This document shows positions 17,513 to 27,700 of a DNA stretch of 32,026 bases, one piece after another. The stretch lies in contig JAAUSV010000007.1 in the NCBI GenBank assembly GCA_012032525.1, positions 1 to 32,026 of the forward strand, given 5' to 3'. Source of the DNA: Leptolyngbyaceae cyanobacterium SL_7_1 (GTDB lineage Bacteria > Cyanobacteriota > Cyanobacteriia > Elainellales > Elainellaceae). Within the stretch, counting starts at the first letter, position 1, and every line of letters begins with the position of its first letter. The notes below the pieces were generated by a model. The model searched no databases. It was given only the letters and a program-made list of their open reading frames with translations, and was not told the origin of the DNA. Made by a program: the position numbers and the translations under genes.

Positions 17513-20500
17513 ATGCCGATCGCCCTTGCCAACTTTCGCCGCCCGATCGCCAATGTGCCGCTACGCTGGGCGTTGACGGTTCCGTTTGTGCTGCTGACGG
17601 TGGGAGCGACAACGCTGGTGGGCTATCTGTCCCACCGCAACGGGGAGCAGACGGTGACTGATTTAGCCAGTCAACTGATGCAGGAAAAGGGCAACCAAAC
17701 GGTGCTTTACCTGGAGCGATCGCTTGCCGTGCCTCACCTGATCAACCAACTCAATGCAGATAGTATTCGTCTGGGTCAACTCCCCGGCTTTGAGACTACA
17801 GATCCAGAACCCCTAGAAAAGTTTTTCTGGATACAACTGCTACGGTTTCCCGATGTCACCTCGATCGCGATGGGTAACAATCGGGGCGGTATGGTTGGCT
17901 CCGGTCGTCGCCTGATCCCCGGACCCGTCACCATGAACGTTTATCGGACTGCCCAATTCGCTAGGGGAAAGTACACGCTTTCAGTCACCAATACTGACGG
18001 GCAGATCACCGAAACGAAAACTATTTCCGAGAATTATGATGCCCGAACTCGACCCTGGTATGAAACCCCCGCAGAGGCAGGGGAGGCGACCTGGAGTCCG
18101 ATTTATCAATACATCAGCGATCTACAAGTGCTGGGAATTTCTGCCGGACTCCCCGTTTACACCGACTCTGGCAAACTCCGAGGGATTTTGACCGCAGATA
18201 TCAATCTGAAAGGGTTGAGTCATTTCCTATCGGGTTTGAAATTGAGTCCATCCGGGCAGGTGTTTATTGTGGAGCGATCGGGATTTTTGGTCGCCAGTTC
18301 TACAAACCAGCCCATCACCGAAACGCAGGCTGGAGCAGCCGAACGGATCAACGCTGGAGAGAGCGAAGATCCGACAATGCGAAACACGATGGCACAGCTT
18401 AATGCCCGCTTTGACGATCTAACTCGGATTGGTGAGACTCAGCAATTCACAATCGAGCAGTCGCAGTCAAACCAATGGGTGCGGGTGATTCCGTTTCAGG
18501 ATCGATACGGATTGGATTGGCTGATTGTCATGGTGGTGCCAGAATCCGATTTTATGGCAGCGATTCACGCCAATCAAGCCACCACACTATTGCTCTGTCT
18601 GCTAACACTGGGGGGCGCGATCGGGCTGGGACTGCTTACTGCCGATCGGCTCACCTGCCGCTTTGTCCAGTTAAACCGAGCTAGCCGAGACCTCGCCGCA
18701 GGCAATCTCGATCGACGATTGCCCCTCACCAGCCCCATTTATGAAGTCAATTGTCTGGCACAGACGTTTAACCAGATGGCGGATCAACTGCAATCCTCGT
18801 TCGATCGCCTCCAAACCGCCTCATTTGAATCCGAGGAAAAATTCACCGTTGTCTTTCATGCCAGCCCTGATCCGGTGGCGATCGCCAGCTTTCCTGAAGG
18901 ACGCCTTCTAGAAGCCAACGAAAGTCTGCTTCAGTTTTTTGGCTATTCCCACAGCGAAATCATCGATCGCACGGCTACGGAACTGGGTCTGTGGCGTGAT
19001 TTGAGCGATCGGGAACAGTACAAAGGGTTACTCGCCCAGCAGGGGAGCGTTCGCAATCTGGAAGTTGAGGTTTGCACCAACGCCGGGGAGGTCAAAACGA
19101 TTCTGCTGTCTGCCGAACTACGGATGCTGGAAGGGCAGAACTGTGTGCTGGTGGTGCATCGAGACATCAGCGATCGCAAGGCGGCTGAACTTGCCCTACA
19201 ACAGAGCGAAGAACGCTTCCGTGAAGTTGCCCACACGATCAATCAGCTATTTTTCGTGCGGGCGATTCCCACTGGCAAATACCTTTATGCCAGTCCGGGC
19301 TATGAAAAATTGTGGGGACGTAGCCTTGAGAGCCTGTATGAAAATCCTGATTCCTGGCTAGATAGCGTGCACCCGGAAGACCGAGCACGAGTGCTGGAAT
19401 CGGTGCGGCAGCAAGCTTACGCGGGTGAAGTGCGACGAGAGTATCGCATCATCCGAGCGGATGGCGCAGTGCGCTGGATCTCAACCGAAATTTCGGTTGT
19501 CTATGACAAGACGGCAACCCTTCACGCCTTGTGGGGCTGGCAGACGACATTACCGATCGCAAACAGCTAGAGCAACGGCTGCGATCGCAGGCAGAAGCAG
19601 AGCATTCACTCGCGACAATTACGCAAAATATTCGGCAATCGCTCGATCTCAATCAAATTTTGGCGACGACAGTCAACGAGGTGCAGCAAACTCTAAAAGC
19701 CGATCGCGCCTTGATTTTCCGGCTGCATTCCGCCAGCGTAGGGCAGGTGATTCAAGCAGCCGTTCTGCCAGCCTATCCAGTGACAAACCAGACGCGCTGG
19801 GAAGATGAACGCTTTCCCGCCGAGTGCTACGAACAGTACCGACAGGGAAAGCCGCTGATTGTGCCGGATAGTGCGACAGATGCAGGGGCAGCGTCTCTGG
19901 CGGAATCTATGCAAGCGATCGGTGTGAAATCGAAAATTGTGGCACCGATCGTCCGCACTTGCGGTGCATCTTCGTCCGTTTGGGGTCTGCTGATCGTTCA
20001 CGCCTGTTCGCACTATCGCCAGTGGCAACCTTCCGAAGCCGATTTCTTGCAGCAAATTTGCAACCAGTTGGCGATCGCGATCGATCAGGCTAACCTTTAT
20101 CAACAGTTACAGAGCGAACTGGCAGAACGTAAACAGGCAGAAGCGATTTTGCAAGAGCGAGAAGCGATGCTGCGGGCGAGCGGCGACAATTTGCCCAAAG
20201 GCTATATCTATCAGTGCAGCTACGAGCCGGAGGGAGTTTCCTACACCTACATTAGTGCCGGGGTTGAGCGATTGCTCGGTCTCCAGCCGGAGGAGGTGAT
20301 GCAAAATCCTCAACTACTTCGCACCGTTGGGTTTGAGGAAGACATTGCCGCCGCGATGCAGGTGGTGCGGCAGGCAATCCAAACCGAGGCTCCGTTTGAG
20401 CTACAAATGCGAAATCATACCGCAGACGGCAGCATCCAGTGGTCTTGGATTCGCGAAACCCCCCGCCGATTGGCAGACGATCGCGTGGTCTGGGATGGCA

Positions 20501-21626
20501 TCGAAGTCGATATCACCAATTTCAAGCAAACCGAGGCAGCCCTCCGCGCCAGTGAAGCGCAGTTTCGCAGAGCGTTTGATGATGCCCCGATCGGAGTGTC
20601 GCTAATTTCACAAACTGGACAGTACATCAAGGTGAATACCTGCTACTGCCATCTGTTGGGCTACACCGAACCGGAATTACTCTCCCTGACTTTTCAAGAG
20701 ATTACCCATCCCGTTGATTTAGAAGCAGAGCTTGCAGGGTTTCAGCAGATGATATCAGGGGAAATTTGTGGGTTTCAAATCACAAAACGATACATCACCA
20801 AGCAGGGAATCATCATTCCCGTTCTATTAAACGCCGCTCCAATTCGTGATCAAGACGGACAACTCCTTTATGTGGTGGCACACACCCAAGACATTCGCGA
20901 TCGCTCAAAGTTGAGCGGATGAAAGATGAGTTTATTTCCGTCGTCAGCCACGAACTTCGCACCCCCCTGACTTCAATTCGGGGGGCATTGGGCATTTTAG
21001 GCTCTGGTGTTTTTAACGATCGACCCGAAAAAGCACAGCACATGCTCCATATCGCCATCAACAATAGCGATCGCCTCGTTGCCCTAGTCAATGACATTCT
21101 GACGCTAGAGCGATTAGCATCTGGCAAAGTTGAGCTGGTGATGGAACCGTGTCGCATTGCCGATTTGATCCAGCAGACCGTTGATAGCGTACAGGCGATT
21201 GCTGATCAGTCAAACGTCACCATTTCCTGCACTTCAATTTCTGAAACCCTGTGGGCGGCATCGGGAGCGATCGTGCAAACGCTGACGAATCTACTCAGCA
21301 ACGCCATCAAATTTTCAGCGCCAGGAGATACAGTTTGGCTGAAGGCGGAAGCGGCGGATGAAAATCAATTCTCAGTGCCTCACATTCTTTTCACCGTAAA
21401 AGATCAAGGGCGCGGCATTCCTGAAGACAAACTTGAAGTGATTTTTGAGCAGTTTCAACAGGTGGATGTCTCTGATTCTCGCGAAAAAGCAGGAACCGGG
21501 CTGGGGCTAGCCATTTGCAAAAAAATTGTGCAGCAGCATAGCGGACAAATTTGGGTCGAAAGTAGTCTGGGTGAGGGAAGCACGTTTTATGTTGCATTGC
21601 CGTTAATGGGACAAGAAAGTGACTAA
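17513..21626 (+). CDS. Membrane sensor histidine kinase (Cache-HAMP-PAS-PAS-GAF-PAS-PAS-HisKA-HATPase)
   Basis: Three ORFs join into ~1,371 residues. Missing single G's near 19520 (…VYDKTGNPSRLVGLADDITDRKQLEQ) and near 20910 (…[27 protein letters not shown]) restore one frame. I prefer ATG 17513 (MPIALANFRRPIANVPLRWALTVPFVLL) over the ORF-track start 17411. Layout: span ~19-39; extracytoplasmic dCache-like sensor ~40-350; span ~356-378 (TTLLLCLLTLGGAIGLGLLTA); HAMP ~378-430; PAS ~440-560 and ~570-685; GAF ~700-860; PAS ~890-1000 and ~1010-1130; HisKA with His in VSHELRTPL (~1142); ATPase with DQGRGIPEDK and GTGLGLAICKKIV. It should autophosphorylate on that His and pass phosphate to a receiver, most simply the next gene, which it overlaps by 8 bases. 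The ligand cannot be named. Confidence 0.9.
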
Positions 21627-22020
21627 GCGAGTTTTGATTGTGGATGATGAACAAGATATTCGTGCGGTTGTACAGATTGCGTTTGAGGAATTTGCGGGTT
21701 GGCAAACGATCGCGGCAGCATCTGGCATCGAAGGCTTAAAGACCGCTCAAACCGAAACTCTAGATGCAATTTTGCTCGATATTTCAATGCCCGATATGGA
21801 TGGATTTCAGCTTTGTGCAGAACTTCAAGCCAATCCTAAAACGCAAAAAATTCCAGTTGTCGTATTAACCGCGAAGGTGCTGGCGAGCGATCGCGATCGA
21901 TTGACAAAACTCAATGTTGCAGGCGTGATTACCAAGCCGTTTGATCCGATGACAATTTGGATGCAGATGGCGGAAATATTGGGTTGGAGCGTGTCGGGCG
22001 ATCGTCACAATTCAAAATAA
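21619..22020 (+). CDS. Stand-alone response regulator (receiver domain only)
   Basis: A 133-residue CheY-like protein starting at GTG 21619 inside the end of the kinase gene (8-base overlap), which points to translational coupling. The receiver landmarks are complete: acidic pair in LIVDDEQDIR, phospho-acceptor Asp in ILLDISMPDMDGF, Thr in VVVLTAKV, and Lys in ITKPFDPMTIW. There is no output domain, so it probably works by protein contact or as a phosphorelay shuttle for the upstream membrane kinase. A perfect hairpin follows 11 bases after its stop, suggesting that the kinase-regulator pair ends its transcript here. Confidence 0.92.
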   Translation: MTKRVLIVDDEQDIRAVVQIAFEEFAGWQTIAAASGIEGLKTAQTETLDAILLDISMPDMDGFQLCAELQANPKTQKIPVVVLTAKVLASDRDRLTKLNVAGVITKPFDPMTIWMQMAEILGWSVSGDRHNSK

Positions 22021-22031
22021 AACCGCAACAT

Positions 22032-22060
22032 CAGAATTGCCGACTTTATAGGCAATTCTG
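22032..22060 (+). terminator. Perfect 10-bp hairpin after the kinase-regulator pair
   Basis: CAGAATTGCC, a 9-base loop, then GGCAATTCTG: a perfect 10-bp stem starting 11 bases after the regulator stop and followed by the T-containing GGTCTTTCC. The T-run is weak, so factor-independent termination is plausible but not certain. Confidence 0.55.
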
Positions 22061-22177
22061 GGTCTTTCCACTGGTTTTAAGCAAAAGTGTAAGTTGCAAC
22101 CACTTGTTTATATTAGTTTCATATCTTCTTGCTCTAATCTAGAAATTGATTCATCGAAACACCTTAGCCATGCCAGC

Positions 22178-22210
22178 GTTGGGTTTTGTTCCTCAACCCA
22201 ACCTACGCAA
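22178..22210. repeat. Dispersed cyanobacterial GTTGGGTT...AACCCAAC repeat
   Basis: GTTGGGTT-TTGTTCCTC-AACCCAAC followed by CTACG closely resembles the inverted-repeat element (GTTGGGTTTCGTTCCTCAACCCAACCTACG type) that I know as scattered through filamentous cyanobacterial genomes. It sits in a 384-base interval (22021-22404) between two regulator genes. Apart from this element and the upstream hairpin I see no gene in that interval. Confidence 0.6.
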
Positions 22211-22404
22211 AATGTTTTATCAGTCAATTAGACTGCGATGGAGGTAATGAGCGCGGTTTCCTGGTAAATATTTGAAGATTTGCACCTGGATTTTTAGCCG
22301 CATTTTCAGGTTCAAGAAATGCTCAATCGGTTTCTGAGGCGGTCACTCAGATAAGGAACCCTTACAAAAGCTGTTTGCTTTCTAGTGACACAAGGGTTTT
22401 GCAT

Positions 22405-22779
22405 ATGCCCAACAAATTGATTCTATTGATTGAACCTGAAACTAGCATTCGAGAAGTACTATATGCCTGTCTCAGCGAATTTGGAGGTTGGAGAGTTACG
22501 CCTGTAACCTCAATTCGAGAGGGCGTTGATGCGTGTATTGCAACTCGTCCTGATGTCATCCTACTTGACACTGCGACTTCAGAAATCGATGCACTGATCT
22601 TCATTGAGCAGTTAAAGCAATACTCAGCGACTGCATCAACTCCGATTTTGCTGATTACTGCTAGAGCCAACTGGTTTACAGTCAAGCAGCTTCGCGAAAT
22701 GGGATTTGCGGGAGCGATCACAAAACCCTTCAATCCCTCGACAGTATCCACTCAAATCTCTCGATTGGTGGGATGGTAA
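22405..22779 (+). CDS. Degenerate stand-alone receiver-domain protein
   Basis: A 124-residue receiver-like protein. I choose ATG 22405 (MPNKLILLIEPETSIREVLYACLSEFGGWRVTPVTS) over the ORF-track start 22375, because the receiver fold begins immediately after it. It aligns along its whole length with the 21619 regulator (…GWR/QT, …IxTRPDVILLDTATSEIDALIFIEQLK, …GAITKPFNPSTVSTQISRLVGW), so the two are probably paralogues. The phospho-acceptor Asp (ILLDTATSEID) and the Lys (TKPFNP) remain, but the acidic metal-binding pair DD is replaced by EP (LLIEPET) and the MPDMDG motif by TATSEID. Mg-dependent phosphorylation may be weakened or lost, which would make it a pseudo-receiver. Confidence 0.82.
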   Translation: MPNKLILLIEPETSIREVLYACLSEFGGWRVTPVTSIREGVDACIATRPDVILLDTATSEIDALIFIEQLKQYSATASTPILLITARANWFTVKQLREMGFAGAITKPFNPSTVSTQISRLVGW

Positions 22780-23010
22780 TGGTTTGTAATTTCGCCATAA
22801 ACCCACAGCGAGCACCGCTGGGTTGAGTCAACCAATCTGGATGATAGGAACCTTGCAGAAACAAGGTCAGCGTTTGTTGGTTTGCACTCGGAATCAAACG
22901 AATCGGACTGATGCAGGCGTGGTGCGATCGTGACACTGGCAGCAGTAAGCAGAACACAGGCGTGATATTATGATTCGATCTAGTAATTTAGTACCAAAGG
23001 AACGTTGTGA

Positions 23011-24234
23011 GTGGAGTACAATCGTCTCCTAACCGGAATTAACTACGTCAACAGTTTTAGCCAAGGTGCTGTTGCTCGTGCTGTTAACCAAACCCTCACG
23101 CTTCGCAACTGGTTAATCGGAGCTTATATTATTGAATATGAACAAAATGGAGTCGATCGTGCTGCCTATGGAACTCAATTGATCGAAACCCTCGCAAAAG
23201 ACTTGAAAAGGCAGGGGATTACAGGCTTAGCTACCAGTAATTTGAGAAACTTTCGGCAGTTTGCTCTTGTACATCCTCATTTATCCGAAGACAGCATCCT
23301 ACCCCAATTATTATTTTCTGCAAGCTTTTCTCTCACCGATTTTCACCACACAGTGTCTGGTGAATTGAATAGAGAGGGCACTGAAGCTACTGCCAATGCA
23401 ATTGAGGTTTCAACTACAAGTCTTCTCTCGTTTCCATCTTTGCAGAGCCGTGCCCAAGTTGAACCACCACTATTATGGCAGGATGCAAACTATTACCAGA
23501 AACTTTTTGCAACTCTGTCCTGGTCACATCTGTTGGAGCTTTGCCGGATTGACGATCGCCTCAAACGAGCTTTTTACGAATTGGAAGCTGTCAAGAGTAA
23601 TTGGTCTTTTCGAGAAATGAAGCGGCAGATGAACAACATGCTTTATGAGCGGATTGGGTTGTCTAAGGATAAAGCAGCAGTTCTCACTCTAACCCAACAA
23701 GGGCAGTTGGTCGATAGCCCACAAACGCTTATCCGTGATCCTTATATTTTGGAGTTTTTAGGACTAGCGGAACGATCTGTCTACAGTGAAACTGACCTAG
23801 AGCAAGCCCTGATTAACCATCTTCAAGAGTTCATGCAGGAACTTGGTCGAGATTTCTGTTTTGTTGAACGACAATTCCGTATGACCGTCGAAAGCGAACA
23901 TCATTTTCTTGACCTTTTGTTCTACCATCGTGCCCTTCAGTGCCTAATTGCGATCGACCTTAAGTTAGGAAAATTTAAGCACGACTATGCTGGACAAATG
24001 AACTTTTACCTCAACTATTTACGAGAGAATGTAGCTTACCCACACGAAAATCCTCCAGTTGGTTTAATCCTATGTGCCGAAAGGGATGCTGAAACTGTTA
24101 GATATGCAACCGCAGGACTGGACAATCAATTATTCGTCTCTCGCTATCTGATTGCACTGCCCTCAGAAGATACTCTTAAACAGTGGCTCCGGGAGGAGCA
24201 AGAACGACTGAGCCAGATGAAAGAGCAATCATGA
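23011..24234 (+). CDS. YhcG/DUF1016-family PDDEXK nuclease-domain protein
   Basis: A 407-residue intact protein starting at GTG 23011 (VEYNRLLTGINYVNSFSQGAVARAVNQTLTLRNWLIGAYIIEYEQNGVDRAAYGTQLIETLAKDLK), with AAAGGA about 9-14 bases upstream. The N-terminal DUF1016_N-type helical part runs to ~residue 220 (LSWSHLLELCRIDDRLKRAFYELEAVKSNWSFREMKRQ). The C-terminal nuclease-like domain carries HHFLDLLFYHRALQCLIAIDLKLGKFKHDYAGQMNFYLNYL, where the Asp of FLDLL and the D-x-K of IDLKLGKF sit where PDDEXK catalytic residues are expected. The family is widespread and mobile, and is suspected of DNA repair or defence roles; the exact substrate is unknown. It stands alone, without a toxin, methylase or other defence partner, between signalling genes, which suggests separate acquisition. 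Confidence 0.9.
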   Translation: MEYNRLLTGINYVNSFSQGAVARAVNQTLTLRNWLIGAYIIEYEQNGVDRAAYGTQLIETLAKDLKRQGITGLATSNLRNFRQFALVHPHLSEDSILPQLLFSASFSLTDFHHTVSGELNREGTEATANAIEVSTTSLLSFPSLQSRAQVEPPLLWQDANYYQKLFATLSWSHLLELCRIDDRLKRAFYELEAVKSNWSFREMKRQMNNMLYERIGLSKDKAAVLTLTQQGQLVDSPQTLIRDPYILEFLGLAERSVYSETDLEQALINHLQEFMQELGRDFCFVERQFRMTVESEHHFLDLLFYHRALQCLIAIDLKLGKFKHDYAGQMNFYLNYLRENVAYPHENPPVGLILCAERDAETVRYATAGLDNQLFVSRYLIALPSEDTLKQWLREEQERLSQMKEQS

Positions 24235-24793
24235 AACCAAAAAATTAGCTTTTGGTGACTCAGATGGAGCAAGTGCAAGTGGAATCTAAATTTCTAGTAA
24301 GAATTTGGGTAGTGGTATTTGAGTAATGATTTTGGGTGGTGCGGGCGCCGCCCGCACCACCAAAATCATTACAAGTTTAGGACTACCAGAATTTGAGCGT
24401 TGATGAAGAGGTAGCCATCGATCTACGAAAGAAACTACTTGTCATAGCGCCTCAGTCAAGGCATCTTTCGCCTCTGGGAGCAGTTGCCTGGGGTCGGGAA
24501 GTTCTGTCATCTCTTGGATCATCTGTGGTTTTTCCTACGCTGCCAAGTACCCTCAGTTGCGCAGTTACCTTTTTTGTTGGTAGGAGTAAAGGGTTTGGCG
24601 ATCGCCCGTCAGCTAGGCTAAGGCAAAGCAAATTGAGATCTGTCTTTAGATTAGGAAATCGAGCGCGATCAATACGTCTTTGGAAAGAACTGTAATAACA
24701 CAGCCGTCTCAGACAATAGGGGGGATATAACCCTAGCTAGCCTATCCTACCAGGGGTATAGATTGCGATCGCCCTACAGTACGAAATATCCCT
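24235..24793. other. Intergenic region with palindrome, no convincing gene
   Basis: About 560 bases separate the YhcG-like gene from the cytoplasmic hybrid kinase. It holds the 50-bp palindrome at 24323-24372 and one HIP1-type site. The ORF at 24393-24695 starts at TTG, lacks a ribosome binding site and shows no recognisable protein, so I do not annotate it. The promoter of the kinase gene should lie in the right part, but I cannot assign boxes. Confidence 0.5.
24323..24372. repeat. 50-bp near-perfect palindrome (hairpin repeat)
   Basis: GTAATGATTTTGG(G)TGGTGCGGGCG faces CGCCCGCACCACCAAAATCATTAC with almost no loop. A single unpaired G in a GGG run is the only imperfection, and since homopolymer errors are common in this contig the true palindrome may be perfect. 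It resembles the GGTGGTGCGGGC-type dispersed hairpins of cyanobacteria, and could also act as a strong terminator for the upstream gene. Confidence 0.75.
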
Positions 24794-27700
24794 ATGTCAA
24801 CCGCACTTGCCGCTAACGACACCGAAAGTCTTGATTTAAAGCAACTGCTCAACGTTCTAATTGAAGTCAAAAAAGGCAACTTTTCCGCCCGGATGCCAAC
24901 CGACCAGACGGGGTTGACGGGAAAAATTGCTGACACGCTCAACGACATCATTGAGATGAATGAGCAAATGGCAACGGAACTGGAACACATCAGTACCGTG
25001 GTTGGCAAAGAGGGCAAGATCGATGAACGGGCAGCATTGGTGGGGGCAAAAGGCGCGTGGAGAGCCAGTGTGACATCGGTAAATACGCTGATCACCGATT
25101 TGGTGCAGCCGATGGCAGAGACAACGCGGGTGATTCGATCGGTGGCTACGGGGGATTTGTCGCAGACGATCGCCACGGAAATTGACGGCAAGCCTTTGCA
25201 GGGGGAGTTTCTGCAAACTGCCCAAATTGTCAATACGATGGTGGATCAGCTCAACTCCTTTGCCTCCGAGGTGACACGGGTAGCGCGGGAAGTGGGAACC
25301 GAGGGCAAACTGGGGGTGCAAGCCCAAGTTCCTGGGGTGGCGGGCACCTGGAAGGATTTGACCGATAGTGTGAACTCGATGGCGGGCAATCTAACGGCGC
25401 AGGTACGCAACATTGCCGAAGTCACCACGGCGGTAGCCAAGGGCGATCTCTCCAAAAAAATCACGGTGGATGTGAAAGGGGAGATTCTGGAGCTAAAAAA
25501 CACGATCAATACGATGGTGGATCAGCTCAACTCCTTTGCCTCGGAGGTGACACGGGTGGCGCGGGAAGTGGGAACCGAAGGCAAGCTGGGGCGGTCAGGC
25601 GCAGGTGACCGGGGGTGGCGGCACCTGGAAAAGACCTGACGGACAATGTGAATTCGATGGCAAGCAACCTGACGGCGCAGGTGCGTGGCATTGCCAAGGT
25701 GGTGACGGCGGTTGCCAATGGCGACCTGAAGCGCAAGCTGATGCTCGATGCTAAGGGCGAGATCGAGACCCTGGCAGACACGATTAACGAAATGATTGAT
25801 ACCCTGGCAACCTTTGCCGACCAGGTGACTACCGTTGCCCGTGAGGTGGGGATTGAGGGCAAACTGGGCGGTCAGGCAAAAGTGCCGGGGGCATCGGGCA
25901 CATGGCGCGACCTGACCGACAACGTCAATGAATTGGCAGCGAATTTGACCACCCAGGTACGGGCGATCGCCGAGGTAGCAACGGCGGTAACCAAGGGCGA
26001 TCTCACCCGATCGATCGCCGTGGAAACCCAGGGAGAGGTGGCAATCCTCAAGGACAACATCAACCAGATGATTGCCAACCTGCGCGAAACCACTCAAAAG
26101 AACACTGAGCAGGACTGGCTAAAAACCAACCTGGCAAAATTTACCCGGATGTTGCAGGGGCAGCGGGATCTAGAAGCGGTGTCCAAGCTGATTCTCTCGG
26201 AGCTTGCCCCCCTCGTCTCCGCCCAACACGGGGTCTTCTATCTGATGGAGACCAGCGAAACCAACTCCCCCTACTTAAAACTGCTCAGCACCTACGCCTA
26301 CCGAGAACGCAAACATCTGGGCAATCGCTTTGAGCTGGGCGAAGGCTTGGTGGGGCAGTGTGCCTTAGAAAAAGAGCGAATTTTGATCACCGAAGTGCCG
26401 CAGGATTACATTAGAATCAGCTCTGGGTTGGGGGAAGCTACGCCCCTGAATGCGGTCGTGTTGCCTGTATTGTTTGAAGGTCAGGTGACGGCGGTGGTCG
26501 AGTTGGCGTCGTTCCGGCGCTTTAGCGAGATTCATCTCACCTTTTTGATCAGCTCACCGAAAGTATTGCGATCGTGCTAAATACGATCGCCGCCAGTATG
26601 CGCACCGAAGAGTTGCTCAAGCAATCGCAGTCGCTAGCAGAAGAATTGCAGACGCAGCAAACCGAGCTGACGGGCACCAATCAGCGCCTAGAACAGCAAG
26701 CCCGATCGCTCAAAGCCTCGGAAGACTTGCTAAAAAATCAACAGGAACAATTGCAGCAAACCAACGAAGAACTGCAAGAAAAAGCAGAACTATTAGCGCT
26801 ACAAAATCGCGAAGTTGAACGCAAAAATCAAGAGATTGAGCAAGCCAGGCGATCGCTCGAAGAAAAGGCGGAACAACTTGCCTTGAGTTCTAAGTACAAG
26901 TCTGAATTCTTGGCAAACATGTCCCATGAGCTACGCACTCCCCTCAATAGTCTGCTAATTCTGGCAAGATTGCTCTCGGAAAATAGCGAGGGCACGCTGA
27001 CGGCGAAACAGGTGGAGTATGCCCACACGGTTTACACCTCCGGCAACGATCTGTTGGGGCTGATCAACGACATCCTCGATCTAGCCAAAATTGAGTCGGG
27101 CACCATGTCGGTTGAAATCGAGCCGACCTCGTTTGTGGACTTGCGCCATCACCTCGATCGCGTCTTCCGCCAAGTTGCCCAAGATCGCCAGCTTGGGTTT
27201 CAGATTCATCTAAACGAGACCTTACCGCGCACCCTCTACACCGACTCAAAACGATTGCAGCAAGTGTTAAAAAATTTGCTATCGAATGCGTTTAAGTTCA
27301 CCGAGCGAGGAGAGGTGACGCTAGAGATCACGCTGGCAACCCAGGGTTGGAGCCACGACCATCAGACTTTGAATCAGGCAGATGGGGTGATTGCGTTTGC
27401 TGTTTCTGACACAGGCATCGGCATCGCCCCCGACAAGCAACAGGTGATTTTTGAAGCGTTTCAACAAGCCGATGGCACCACCTCTCGTCGCTATGGCGGC
27501 ACCGGATTGGGGTTGTCGATCAGCCGGGAAATTACCCGCTTGTTGGGGGGTGAGATTCGCCTGACCAGCGAACTGGGCAGGGGCAGCACCTTTACCCTCT
27601 ATCTGCCCCAGACCTATCTGGTGCGGCAAGAGTCGCTGGACTACCCTGCCAGCACCCCAGCACCCGATCGAGTCCCTGCACTGCCCACCGCGCTCTCTCA

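Noticed and set aside
24393-24695. 100-aa plus-strand ORF in the 24235-24793 interval
   Set aside because: It has a TTG start, no ribosome binding site, basic low-complexity composition and no recognisable family.
25522-26097. 191-aa minus-strand ORF inside the HAMP-repeat kinase
   Set aside because: It is a shadow of the strongly supported plus-strand kinase, and its repeats only mirror the HAMP DNA repeats.
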